From: Semisulcospira habei
Taxonomy: Eukaryota; Mollusca; Gastropoda; Semisulcospiridae
Direction of reading: 5' to 3'
DNA length: 64,000 nucleotides
Assembly: GCA_036245525.1 (NCBI GenBank)
Contig: BTPG01000004.1
Span: 162,374,574-162,438,573 of the forward strand
Shown here: piece after piece, positions 10,704-20,831 of the stretch
Numbering within the stretch: position 1 is the stretch's first letter
How the letters are laid out: every line of letters begins with the position of its first letter
Program-made: the position numbers and the translations under genes
The notes under the pieces: generated by a model
What the model was told of the DNA's origin: nothing
Database searches by the model: none
The model's input: the letters and a program-made list of their open reading frames with translations, nothing else

Positions 10704-11604
10704 GCTTGCTAGGCCATGGCAGATGAACCAAGGGTTTAAAGGGTGGGGCCAGTACTGCGCACACTGCACTCCACCAAAAAGCTCCACCGCGCAGGCTTTA
10801 GGAAACGTCCACGGACCATGACACTGACCATTCCAAGTCCTGTAGCGACGGGCGAGGGGCGAAACGGCAGGTGAAAGATGTCACTGGAAGCCGCAGTCTC
10901 AAACCTGCATGCAGGCGGTTCAGGATATTGGTCGCCTGATGTTGACCTGGGGATGACAACATCACTCGGCACACCCTGAACGACCAAGCAGCCTTCTCTA
11001 GGGACAGCACTGCTTGCTCCACACGGAGAGGGGCCTAGAAAAGGTGGCCTAACCAAAGCTCGTCCCCTCGCAACCCCAGTTGGCTAGCCGCGGTCAACGG
11101 GCATCTTCTCCTGCGGTCAAAAAACAAGAAAGAATAACGGATCCACTCTCATGACGACCATGACCGGACTCAACGTAGCATGCTGGAACGTCCGAACCAT
11201 GCTCGACAAAGCAGACAGCGGACGCCCTGAACGTCGCTCCGCCCTCATTGCCCATGAATTGCGGAGGTTAAACATCGACATCGCCGCGCTCAGCGAAGTA
11301 CGCCTTTCGGACGAAGGCAGCCTCCAAGAACTTGGTGCTGGGTACACCCTCTACTGGTCAGGCAGGCCTGCATCAGAAAGACGGCTTTCAGGCGTGGGTT
11401 TCATGGTCAAGACATCCATTGCGACTAAGCTGGAAAACCTACCAACGGGCCACTCAGACCGCATCATGTCCATGCGCCTCCCACTGAGACACCAGCAGCA
11501 CGTCACCCTTCTCAGTGTGTACTCCCCAACCCTCCTGGCAAAGCCTGCTGAAAAGGACAAGTTTTACACTGACCTGCGCAGCCTCCTACAGAGTACCCCT
11601 GCAG
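10704..11604 (+). pseudogene. 5' fragment of the full-length LINE (duplicated copy)
   Basis: It contains the LINE 5' untranslated region (10704-11150) and the first 151 codons of its endonuclease from 11151, over 99 percent identical to 12074-12974. It stops at the duplication breakpoint, after which the frame runs into inverted Polinton sequence. It encodes the ACWNVRTM and SEVRL endonuclease motifs but not the later catalytic motifs. Confidence 0.9.
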
Positions 11605-11716
11605 CTTTTGATTTGCCTGAAACAACTACAGGGAGAAGGTGCTGTTTTTTAGAGTCTAAGTCTTTGTTTTCTACAGCGTTGATATCGTTTAGAAGAAGTA
11701 ATTCGTCTTGGTTCAT
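11605..11716 (-). pseudogene. Duplicated 5' end of the Polinton 173-aa gene
   Basis: The first 37 codons of the gene at 9825-10346, copied by the 1370-bp duplication. The frame continues from 11605 into antisense LINE sequence and ends at 11564, giving a short chimera. It is a breakpoint product, not a gene. Confidence 0.85.
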
Positions 11717-12073
11717 TTTATAATAAAAAATATTAATTTTTGAAACTATAATTAAACATATTAAATACACATTTCAAAATGTACACACTTACATAATTGA
11801 TATATATTAATTAACTCAGGTGTTAACCCCCTGTTGGTATTACTAAGCGGGGAGGTACATAAAATGGTGATTGTTAAAATAATAATGCAGTATCGGCTGG
11901 TATGTTAGGCAAGCTTGCCGGGGCGCTGTTTTAGTACTAACATTTCTGGAAATATGGGCGGCGCAATCATTGCAAAGTTTGTTAGCAAAAATCGTAAAAT
12001 TATGAAGTAAATTTTTTTTAATTTAATTCTCTAATATAACCCATTTTTTTATTTAATTCTCTAATATAACCCA

Positions 12074-15000
12074 GCTTGCTAGGCCATGGCAGATGAACCA
12101 AGGGTTTAAAGGGTGGGGCCAGTACTGCGCACACTGCACTCCACCAAAAAGCTCCACCGCGCAGGCTTTAGGAAACGTCCACGGACCATGACACTGACCA
12201 TTCCAAGTCCTGTAGCGACGGGCGAGGGGCGAAACGGCAGGTGAAAGATGTCACTGGAAGCCGCAGTCTCAAACCTGCATGCAGGCGGTTCAGGATATTG
12301 GTCGCCTGATGTTGACCTGGGGATGACAACATCACTCGGCACACCCTGAACGACCAAGCAGCCTTCTCTAGGGACAGCACTGCTTGCTCCACACGGAGAG
12401 GGGCCTAGAAAAGGTGGCCTAACCAAAGCTCGTCCCCTCGCAACCCCAGTTGGCTAGCCGCGGTCAACGGGCATCTTCTCCTGCGGTCAAAAAACAAGAA
12501 AGAATAACGGATCCACTCTCATGACGACCACGACCGGACTCAACGTAGCATGCTGGAACGTCCGAACCATGCTCGACAAAGCAGACAGCGGACGCCCTGA
12601 ACGTCGCTCCGCCCTCATTGCCCATGAATTGCGGAGGTTAAACATCGACATCGCCGCGCTCAGCGAAGTACGCCTTCCGGACGAAGGCAGCCTCCAAGAA
12701 CTTGGTGCTGGGTACACCCTCTACTGGTCAGGCAGGCCTGCATCAGAAAGACGGCTTTCAGGCGTGGGTTTCATGGTCAAGACATCCATTGCGACTAAGC
12801 TGGAAAACCTACCAACGGGCCACTCAGACCGCATCATGTCCATGCGCCTCCCACTGAGACACCAGCAGCACGTCACCCTTCTCAGTGTGTACTCCCCAAC
12901 CCTCCTGGCAGAGCCTGCTGAAAAGGACAAGTTTTACACTGACCTGCGCAGCCTCCTACAGAGTACCCCTGCAGACGTCAAAGTCATCATCCTTGGCGAC
13001 TTCAACGCCAGAGTGGGCCAGGACTCTGAAGCCTGGAAAGGAGTCCTCGGCAAGCATGGCGTTGGGAACTGCAATGACAATGGCCGCCTACTGTTGGAGT
13101 TCTGTGCGGAGCAGCAACTGGTCATCACCAATACTACTTTTCAGCAAAAGGACAGTCGAAAGACCACCTGGATGCATCCTCGCTCCAAACACTGGCACCT
13201 TATCGACTATGTCCTAGTGCGTCAGAGGGACCGCAGTGACGTCCTCCTCACCAGAGTGATGCCCAGCGCAGAGTGCCACACTGACCACCGCCTTGTCCGC
13301 TGCAAACTCAGGCTCCACTTCAAGCCAAAACCCAAGAAATGGGGGCCCCCCAAGAAAAAGCTTGATGTTGCCAGCCTTCAGCGTGACGATGTGAAAGCTG
13401 CCTTTCAGACAGATTTACAGCGCAGGCTCAAAGACACAGCGGACCCAGTAGACTCCTCCCCTGAAACACTTTGGGAACAACTGAAAACTGCTATTGCAAA
13501 ATCCTCTGCAGAAGTCTTGGGTTTCGCCAGAAAGAAGAACAAAGACTGGTTTGACGAAAACGATGTAGAGATCCAGGAACACCTAGCAAAAAAAAGAGCC
13601 GCCCATCAGGCCCACCTAGCCCAGCCTTCCTGCCCTGTGAAGAAGTCTGCCTTCCGCCTCGTCTGCAGCAGTCTCCAGCGCAAGCTCAGAGATCTCCAGA
13701 ATGAGTGGTGGACCAGACTTGCACAGAGGACCCAGCTTTGTGCTGACAATGGTGACTACAGGGGCTTCTACGAAGCACTGAAAGCAGTGTATGGCCCCAG
13801 GCACCTGGTACAAAGTCCCCTGCGAAGCGCGAATGGCCAGGCACTCCTCACAGATAATACCTCCATCTTGAACCGCTGGTCGGAATACTTTCAGAGCCTC
13901 TTCAGCGCTGAGATCACTGTTCAAGAAGCAGTCGTCCTACAAATCCCACACCTCCCAGTAAAGGTTGAATTGGACGAACCGCCCACCGCTGAAGAGACCC
14001 TCACAGCCATCCACCAGCTCAAGAGTGGCAAAGCAGCAGGCATTGATGGAATACCGCCAGAGGTCTGGAAACATGGAGGCACAGCACTGCACAACAAGCT
14101 CCATGACCTCTTTCTCTGCTGCTGGGAGGAAGGAACACTACCAAAAGATCTCCGTGATGCAGTCGTTATCACCCTGTACAAGAACAAAGGCGAGAAGTCT
14201 GACTGTTCCAACTATCGGGGAATTACCCTGCTGTCCATTGCTGGGAAAATCCTTGCAAGGCTGCTCCTGAATCGGCTGGTACCTGCCATCGCTGAAGACC
14301 AACTCCCAGAGGGCCAGTGTGGCTTCAGAGCAAACAGGAGCACCACCGATATGGTCTTTGTGCTGAGACAGCTACAGGAGAAGTGCCGCGAGCAGAACAA
14401 AGGGCTGTACGTAACATTTGTCGACCTAACAAAAGCGTTCGACACTGTGAGCAGGCAAGGCATGTGGCAGATCCTGGAGCGACTTGGCTGTCCCCCAAAG
14501 TTCCTCAACATGATTGTCCAGCTACACGAGGACCAGCAAGGCCAGGTCAGACTCAACAATGACCTCTCAGAACCATTCCCTATTCTCAACGGCGTAAAGC
14601 AGGGCTGCGTGCTGGCACCAACCCTCTTCACCATCTTTTTTAGCATGATGTTGAAGCAGGCCACAGTGGACCTCGATGATGACGATGCAGTGTACATCAG
14701 GTATCGTCTCGATGGCAGCCTGTTCAACCTCAGACGACTGCAGGCCCACACGAAAACCCTAGACCAACTGATTCGTGAGCTGCTTTTTGCTGATGATGCT
14801 GCCCTCGTTGCACACACAGAGAGAGCCCTGCAGCGCATCACGTCTTGCTTCGCAGATGCTGCCCAGCTCTTTGGACTCGAGGTCAGTCTGAAAAAGACAG
14901 AGGTCCTCCATCAGCCGGCACCCAAGACAGTGTATCGCCCTCCTCACATCACCATTGGCGAGTCTGAACTAAAGTCAGTGCACCAGTTTACTTACCTTGG

Positions 15001-15775
15001 CTGCATTATCACGTCGGACGCCAAGCTGGACAAGGAGCTTGACAGCAGGCTGGCAAAAGCGAACAGCGCTTTCGGGCGACTTTTCAAGCGGGTGTGGCAC
15101 AATCAACAGCTGAAAACAGGCACCAAGATCAGCGTGTACAGAGCTGTGGTCCTCACCACCCTGCTGTATGGTTCCGAGTCCTGGGCCCTCTACCGCAGCC
15201 AACTACGACTCCTCGAACGCTTCCACCAGCGCTGCCTGCGTACCATCCTGGGCATTCACTGGAGTGACTATGTCACCAACGTCGAGGTCCTTGAACAGGC
15301 TGAAACTGTGAGCATCGAGGCTTTGCTGCTGCGGACACAGCTCCGCTGGGCGGGGCATGTCTCCAGGATGGAGGATCATCGCCTACCAAAGATCACCCTG
15401 TTCGGCGAGCTTGCTACTGGACACCGTGACAGAGGGGCACCAAAGAAGAGATACAAAGACTGTCTCAAGAAGTCACTTAGTGCCTGCCAAATCGACCACC
15501 ACCAGTGGTCTTCGCTTGCTGCGGACCGTGACACCTGGCGCTCCACCATTTACAAGGCAGCTGTCTCCTTTGAGGACTCTCACAGAGCTAGCCTTAAGGA
15601 CAAGCGGCTCAGGAGAAAAAACAGAGATGCCGCAGCTCAGAACCCTGGCCATACCTTCCCCTGCAGCCACTGCGGTCGAACCTGCCTGTCTCGGATTGGC
15701 CTCCGCAGCCACGAACAAGCCTGCAGACGTCGTGGGCAACTCCTATAAAATCTTCGTTCGCGAAGTCAAGCCAAG
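12074..15775 (+). mobile_element. Full-length non-LTR retrotransposon (3.7 kb)
   Basis: The 5' end is at 12074, just after ATAACCCA, and the 3' end at 15775, just before ATAACCCA (15776-15783), an 8-bp TSD. The 5' untranslated region is about 447 bp and GC-rich. A single ORF occupies 12521-15748. The 3' untranslated region is only about 27 bp with no poly(A), ending in a short palindromic CTTCGTTCGCGAAG-type stem. That stem recurs at the 3' ends of the related fragments at 15919 and 18452, so it may be the reverse-transcriptase recognition signal. Confidence 0.9.
12521..15748 (+). CDS. LINE endonuclease-reverse transcriptase with C-terminal zinc finger, intact
   Basis: An uninterrupted 1075-codon ORF. 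Residues about 5-260 are an APE-type endonuclease: ACWNVRTM, SEVRL, GDFNAR and a final ECHTDHRLV motif. Residues about 480-800 are a reverse transcriptase with SGKAAGIDGIP, CSNYRGITLLS, FVDLTKAFDTV, GVKQGCVLAP and the catalytic FADDAAL. A thumb and tail follow (TYLGCII, LLYGSESWAL, LRWAGHVSRM). The C-terminus (about 1045-1070) holds a C2H2-like finger, CSHCGRTCLSRIGLRSHEQAC shape. The reading frame starts at the first ATG after the GC-rich leader. The clade lies near RTE-like and related single-ORF LINEs; I cannot place it exactly. All catalytic signatures are present, so this copy could be active or recently active. Confidence 0.93.
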   Translation: MTTTTGLNVACWNVRTMLDKADSGRPERRSALIAHELRRLNIDIAALSEVRLPDEGSLQELGAGYTLYWSGRPASERRLSGVGFMVKTSIATKLENLPTGHSDRIMSMRLPLRHQQHVTLLSVYSPTLLAEPAEKDKFYTDLRSLLQSTPADVKVIILGDFNARVGQDSEAWKGVLGKHGVGNCNDNGRLLLEFCAEQQLVITNTTFQQKDSRKTTWMHPRSKHWHLIDYVLVRQRDRSDVLLTRVMPSAECHTDHRLVRCKLRLHFKPKPKKWGPPKKKLDVASLQRDDVKAAFQTDLQRRLKDTADPVDSSPETLWEQLKTAIAKSSAEVLGFARKKNKDWFDENDVEIQEHLAKKRAAHQAHLAQPSCPVKKSAFRLVCSSLQRKLRDLQNEWWTRLAQRTQLCADNGDYRGFYEALKAVYGPRHLVQSPLRSANGQALLTDNTSILNRWSEYFQSLFSAEITVQEAVVLQIPHLPVKVELDEPPTAEETLTAIHQLKSGKAAGIDGIPPEVWKHGGTALHNKLHDLFLCCWEEGTLPKDLRDAVVITLYKNKGEKSDCSNYRGITLLSIAGKILARLLLNRLVPAIAEDQLPEGQCGFRANRSTTDMVFVLRQLQEKCREQNKGLYVTFVDLTKAFDTVSRQGMWQILERLGCPPKFLNMIVQLHEDQQGQVRLNNDLSEPFPILNGVKQGCVLAPTLFTIFFSMMLKQATVDLDDDDAVYIRYRLDGSLFNLRRLQAHTKTLDQLIRELLFADDAALVAHTERALQRITSCFADAAQLFGLEVSLKKTEVLHQPAPKTVYRPPHITIGESELKSVHQFTYLGCIITSDAKLDKELDSRLAKANSAFGRLFKRVWHNQQLKTGTKISVYRAVVLTTLLYGSESWALYRSQLRLLERFHQRCLRTILGIHWSDYVTNVEVLEQAETVSIEALLLRTQLRWAGHVSRMEDHRLPKITLFGELATGHRDRGAPKKRYKDCLKKSLSACQIDHHQWSSLAADRDTWRSTIYKAAVSFEDSHRASLKDKRLRRKNRDAAAQNPGHTFPCSHCGRTCLSRIGLRSHEQACRRRGQLL

Positions 15776-15918
15776 ATAACCCATTTTACAAAAAAACAAA
15801 AAAAATTAAGAAAATCCGGGAAAAATGAGCGGTGTGACCGTATGAGTGTTTTATTAGCAAAAATCATGAAAAAATGAAGTCGGCAAAAATTGGTCAAGGA
15901 AAATAGTTTCTACTTTCT

Positions 15919-17692
15919 CTGCTTCACTTCACAAACGAAGATTCTACAGGGGTTGCTCACAACGTCTGCAGGCATGTTCGTGTCTGCGGAGGCCAATCCC
16001 GGACAGTCAGGTTCGACCGCAGTGGCTGCAGGGGAAGGTCTGGTCAGGGTTCTGAGTTTCGACATCGATATCTCTGTTTTATCTCCTGAGCCGCTTGTCC
16101 TTAAGGCTAGCTCTGTGAGAGTCCTCAAAGGAGACAGCTGCCTTCTAAATGGTGGAGCACCAGGTGTCGCGGTCCTCAGCAAGCGAAGACCACTGGCGGT
16201 GGTCAATTTGGCAGGCACTAAGTGAATTCTTGAGACCGTCTTTGTATCTCTACGTTGGTGCCTCTCTGTCTCGGTGTCCAGTGGCGAGCTTGCCGAACAA
16301 GGTGATCTTGGGTAGGTGATGATCCTCCATCCTAGAGACGTGCCCCGCCCAGCGAAGCTGTGTCCGCAGCAGCAGCGCCTCGATGCTCCGCCTGCTCAAG
16401 GACCTCGACGTTGGTGATATAGTCACTCCAGTGAATGTCGAGGATGGTACGCAGGCAGCGCTGGTGGAAGCGTTCGTGGAGGCGTAGTTGGCTGCGGTAG
16501 AGGGCCCAGGACTCGGAACCATACAGCAGGGTGGTGAGGACGACAGCTCTGTACACGTTGATCTTGGTGCCTTTTTTCAGCTGTTGATTGTGCCACACCC
16601 GCTTGAATAGTCGCCCGAAAGCACTGTTCGCTTTTGTCAGCCTGTTGTCCAGCTCCTTGTCCAGCTTGGCGTCTGACGTGATGATGCAGCCAAGGTAGGT
16701 AAATTGATGTACAGACTTCAGTTCGGACTCGCCGATGGTGATGTGGAGAGGTCAATGGTCTTCTTTGGGTGCCGGCTGATGAAGGACCTCTGTCTTTTTC
16801 AGACTGTCCTCAAGTCCAAAGAGCTGGGAAACATCTGCGAAGCAGGACGTGATGCACTGCAAGACTCTCTCTGTATGTGCAACGAGGGCCGCGTCATCAG
16901 CAAAGAGCAGCTCACGAATCAGTCGGTCTAGGGTTTTGGTGTGGGCCTGCAGTCGTCTGAGGTTGAACAGGCTACCATCGAGACGATACATGATGTACAC
17001 TGCATCGTCATCTTCGAGGTACACTGTGGCCTGCTTCAACATCATGCTAAAGAAGATGGTAAAGAGGGTCGGTGCCAGCACGCAGGCCTGCTTCACGTTG
17101 TTGAGAATGGGGAATGGTTCTGATAGGTCACTGTTGAGTCTGACCTGGCCTTGCTGGTCCTCGTGGAGCTGGACGATCATGCTGAGGAACTTTGGGGGAC
17201 AGCCAAGTCGCTCCAGGATCTGCCACATGCCTTGCCTGCTCACAGTGTCAAACGCTTTTGTTAGGTCGACAAACGTTAACTCGCGGCACTTCTCCTGAAG
17301 CTGTCTCAGCACAAAGACCATGACGATGGTACTCCTGTTGGCTCTGAAGTCACACTGGCCTCCTGGGAGGTGGTCTTCAGCAATGGCAGGTAGCAGCCGA
17401 TTCAGGAGCAGCCTTGCGAGAATTATTCCGGCAATGGACAGCAGGGTAATTCCGCGATAATTAGAGCAGGCAGACTTCTCTCCTTTGTTCTTGTACAGGG
17501 TGATGATGACTGCATCACGGAGATCCTTTGGTAGTGTTCCTTTCTCCCAGCAGCAGAGAAAGAGGTCGTGGAACTTGTTGTGCAGTGCTGGGCCTCCATG
17601 TTTCCAGATCTCTGGCGGGATTCCGTCAATGCCTGCTGCTTTGCCACTCTTAGCTGGTGGTTGGCCTTGAGGGTGTCTTCAGTGGTGGGCGG
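15919..17692 (-). pseudogene. 5'-truncated inverted relative of the 12074-15775 LINE
   Basis: On the minus strand this carries the reverse transcriptase from the SGKAAG-type motif through the FADDAAL core to the terminal zinc finger and the same 3' terminal stem. It is broken by several frameshifts and small deletions (near 17320, 16750, 16430 and 16230). The 5' end is truncated at about 17692. It lies tail to tail with the intact LINE, only about 140 bp away, making an inverted repeat with arms of about 1.75 kb. Divergence between arms suggests two independent insertions of related elements rather than a recent inverted duplication. Confidence 0.9.
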
Positions 17693-18451
17693 TTTACAAC
17701 ACTCATATGTTGGAACTGTCTTTTCTAAGCGTGTTTCTTTCTTCGTTCGGGTCTTCTATGCATTTTACACAATAGGCGGCCACCTTTATTAACTGGATTT
17801 GTTAACTCATTCTGCCTACGACACACCACAGCTAGGTATGGCTCAGCCTTGATAGTTCAAGGGTGGTGGCAGAATAGCTTGGCTCCCGAATTGTAATGCA
17901 GTCCTAGGGGGATAACTCAAAATTGTTGGTATTTCGCACTTCAGGGAGTTGTGCATGTGAGTGTAAACCTGTTTTACCATAAAATATGTGTTATAGATGT
18001 GATACAATTTGTGATATAAAAGTGATACCGTACCTGTGTAACATGGTGAAAATAAAGGTGATGTAGTAATAGTGCATGCTGCTTCTGATAAATAATGCTA
18101 TGATGATTTCATGCACAAGCAGGTAGGAGGAGCAAACTACCCTGCAGCCCATCCTTCCACATATGTTGTAGCACTGTTGTTACATTTGGAAACTAAAGAT
18201 GACAGCGTAGAAACAAGAGCCCCCAACGGAGGGGTAAGAAAATGCAGACATGCGTCACAGCTCGCATCTTGGCAGCTGAGTGACCACACTGATGTACACT
18301 TACCCACTCCATAAAGTTTTCCCTTCATAGACACATGTACTGGTATATTGTGTAACAAGCAAATTCATATTCATGAATTTATTTGAAATACTTTCCTTCC
18401 CAAGAAGATACTTGCATTAGTCACTGAAACAAAACGTAAAATATGCTCATT
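17693..18451. other. Non-coding stretch with a dispersed repeat
   Basis: No gene is visible. About 17805-17900 resembles, with gaps, a block at about 62530-62690: both have a TTAACTCATTC core and a segment of the form TCAAGGGTRGTGSCAGA followed by TAGCTTGGCTCC. The rest appears unique. Confidence 0.4.
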
Positions 18452-18567
18452 TCTCTTGGCTTGACTTCGCGAATGAAGATTCTATAGGGGTTGCCCACGA
18501 CGTCTGCAGGCATGTTCGTGGCTGCGGAGGCCAATCTGGGACAGGCAGGTTCGACCGCAGTGGCTGA
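18452..18567 (-). mobile_element. 3'-terminal fragment of the same LINE family
   Basis: About 115 bp on the minus strand encode the last residues of the C-terminal zinc finger and the 3' untranslated stem of the LINE family at 12074-15775. It is severely 5'-truncated, as is usual for aborted target-primed reverse transcription. Confidence 0.88.
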
Positions 18568-18647
18568 AGTACCCATACTGATTTATTTTGTTTTAATTTT
18601 GTTTCAAATGTTTTTTTTTCTTTCTAATTGCGCGTTTTTACAATATG

Positions 18648-20100
18648 TTACTTAAATCCTACCTTGAGGGCCGACGACAGTATGTCAGCGTAAATGGCAA
18701 ATCGTCCTCTGGGGCTGATTATGCATGGCGTGCCCCAAGGATCTATTCTCGGGCCTTTATTGTTCACACTTTACATAAATGACTTACCTTTACATATCTC
18801 ACAACCTGACGTTACCTGTAGCTTATTTGCAAATGACGCAACTTTTGATGTGTCTGCGCCGGACGTGCCCACAATCACTAGTTCCCTCCAGCAAACAATA
18901 AATGAGGTCTTTGACTGGTGCCAGACTAGTTTCATGATTCCAAGTCCATCAAAGACGGAATGTATGCTTGTGACAACAAGGCAAAAGCATCAGCTGAGCC
19001 CGCCGCCACTCAAACTTTCCCTTGAACAGCAACCAATAGCGCAAGTTAGAGAACATCGTTTGCTTGTTGTCACTGTAGACGACCAGCTCAGTTGGCACTC
19101 GCATACTAATTCTATTTGTAAAGTTTTGTCAAAAAATCTATATCTGTTATCTAAACTACTTCAGTTCACCGACGTTTCAACCAGGTAGTTGTTTTATAAT
19201 GCACGCATAAAATCTCATCTAGATTACGCATCGACAGTGTGGGGTGGATGCAGCGATATTTCTATAAAAAGAATAAATTCACTTCTAGACGTGCGGCAAA
19301 GCTTATCCTAAAAGATTCGCACACCCCTTTGAGTACCGACGATAAACTAACAAAATTACACATGTTGCCCCTTCGTAAGCACTTCCTATTCAATAGATAA
19401 CAATAATAATAATACCGTTATTATATAGGCGCTTTTTCTCGATTTTGGGGAAATCGACTCAAAGCGCCGCGCCTGAAACCCAACACACACACACTCACGA
19501 AACAGACACGGATTGACGCCATTTAAGACAAACACAGTACAAGACAAACGAAGGGCCAGTCAGCTACTGAAGTTACAGAGATTTTTGATCGCTTGTATTT
19601 GAAATTTGTAAAGTGGCCTGAGACCGGTACCAAAGTGGGGGGGGGGGGGGTGGAAGAACCGGAGTACCCGGAGAAAGAACCCCCGACGGTCCGCCCGAAT
19701 TAACGGTGACACTTACCAGTGGAGAAAAGTCCAACGCCGGAACCCGGTATCGAACCGCGCACCTTTGGCATTGGTGGCAGGCGCCTTAACCACTGCGCCA
19801 CGGACCGCCCCAATAGATGTGTATTTATGCGTAAGATCACTCTTGCAAAATCACCAGGATATCTCGCTGCTTTCTTTAAGACTCCCCACACTCTGTACCC
19901 GACACTGAGGAACGATCTGGTAGTGCCTATGCCCCACCTCGACATTTTTAAATCGTCCTTGTTCAGCAACCAAAGAATGGAATTTACTTCCAAAAGAAAT
20001 AAAATCTATCACGACCATATACGCTTTCAAGACACGGCTTCACCAGCCTTTGCTACAAATGCAATCGTAAACTGCCTTTGTTTTAGAAAGACGTGGTATT
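18648..20100 (+). pseudogene. Jockey/CR1-type reverse transcriptase fragment, split by a SINE
   Basis: The fragment begins with a YLEGRRQYV-type stretch near 18660, shifts frame near 18695, then reads the GVPQGSILGPLLFTLYINDLP motif and a degenerate catalytic box (FANDATF in place of the usual FADD). Thumb and C-terminal sequences follow up to about 20000. A TAG at 19186 and further lesions break it. At 19399-19810 a SINE interrupts the C-terminal region; the reading resumes directly after it. This is a different LINE clade from the RTE-like copies nearby. The element is dead: the catalytic Asp is replaced. Confidence 0.8.
19399..19810 (-). mobile_element. tRNA-headed SINE inserted in a LINE
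   Basis: Read on the minus strand from 19810, the head contains a pol III A box (TGGCGCAGTGG) and, about 35 bp on, a B box (GGTTCGATACC), the internal promoter of a tRNA-derived SINE. The body runs through a CA-rich stretch and ends in a tail with paired GGCGC/GCGCC and CGATTT/AAATCG segments followed by (ATT)n. TSDs of 8 bp, CAATAGAT, lie at 19391-19398 and 19811-19818. Similar GCGCTTA plus (ATT)n tails end the LINEs at 45300-45390 and 63129-63190. Confidence 0.85.
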
Positions 20101-20488
20101 TTGATTTGTCTATCTGATTGTTTCTCTGTAATTTTTTGGGTACATTTGTTTGATGGTAGCGCATGCCTATATCAAATATGTTTATGATTTTTGCTGTATA
20201 TAATCGCCTACATACTGGTTGTGTGCCTCGATTTGCTGCTGCTTTCGAGCGGCAGCTGACCGAGGGGGGCAACCAGTGTGACTCGCCTGACGAGGGCGTG
20301 TTGAAATGCGAATCTGTGTGTGGGCACTTACGTGCGCTCGCGACGCGCATCAGTACAGTACTAACCACAATTGGATCAGTGCTTTTAGGCGTGCGGCCCG
20401 TGTGGGCGCCGAGCTTGCGAAAACCATTGGATAATCAGTACGCACTCGTTGGGCGCTTATGGCGTTGTCAGTGCGTGCGGCCGCGTGA
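20101..20488. other. Non-coding stretch, no gene seen
   Basis: GC-balanced DNA with no convincing frame or repeat. The long frame reading into the microsatellite here is an artefact of simple sequence. Confidence 0.4.
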
Positions 20489-20600
20489 GTGTGTGTGTGT
20501 GTGTGTGTGTACGTGTGTGCGTGTGCGCGCGCGCGTGCGCGTACGTGTGTGTATTTGTGTGTGTGTGTATGTGTGTGTATGTATGAGAGAGACGGAGAGA

Positions 20601-20664
<64 letters not shown>

Positions 20665-20748
20665 TTTAGCAAGGACAAAATGTAAGAAAGGTCTTCAAAC
20701 CTAAATCTTTTTATCCTTGGAAAATAAAGATTCATTGTCATTCTCTCC

Positions 20749-20828
<80 letters not shown>

Positions 20829-20831
20829 CTC
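20489..20831. repeat. Compound (GT)n, (GA)n and (CT)n microsatellites
   Basis: (GT)n with GC interruptions at 20489-20582, (GA)n at 20604-20661 and (CT)n at 20752-20831. Between the last two, a short segment ends AATAAAGATTCATTGTCATT, a typical LINE/SINE-like 3' terminus directly abutting the (CT)n run. The solo LTR at 20832 inserted into the (CT)n tract. Confidence 0.95.

Larger units (their letters stand above)
10236..12975. repeat. 1370-bp direct tandem duplication spanning a Polinton-LINE junction
   Basis: Two nearly identical units, about 10236-11605 and 11606-12975, lie head to tail. Each holds the start of the Polinton 173-aa gene, AT-rich sequence, the 5' end of a LINE and the first about 450 bp of its ORF. 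Only a few substitutions separate the units (for example at 11160/12530, 11298/12668 and 11541/12911). The breakpoint joins LINE coding sequence directly to Polinton coding sequence. The duplication therefore happened after the LINE inserted. An assembly duplication is possible, but the internal differences argue for two real copies. Confidence 0.92.

Noticed and set aside
10736..11056. 106-codon minus-strand frame, repeated at 12106-12426
   Set aside because: It is antisense to the GC-rich LINE 5' untranslated region; its repetition comes from the 1370-bp duplication, not from conservation.
19730..19810. Candidate tRNA gene
   Set aside because: A and B boxes are present but there is no complete cloverleaf, and the unit has a SINE body, tail and TSD.
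20163..20741. Long frames on both strands through GT/GA tracts
   Set aside because: Only dipeptide repeats from microsatellites; no unique coding sequence or family motif.
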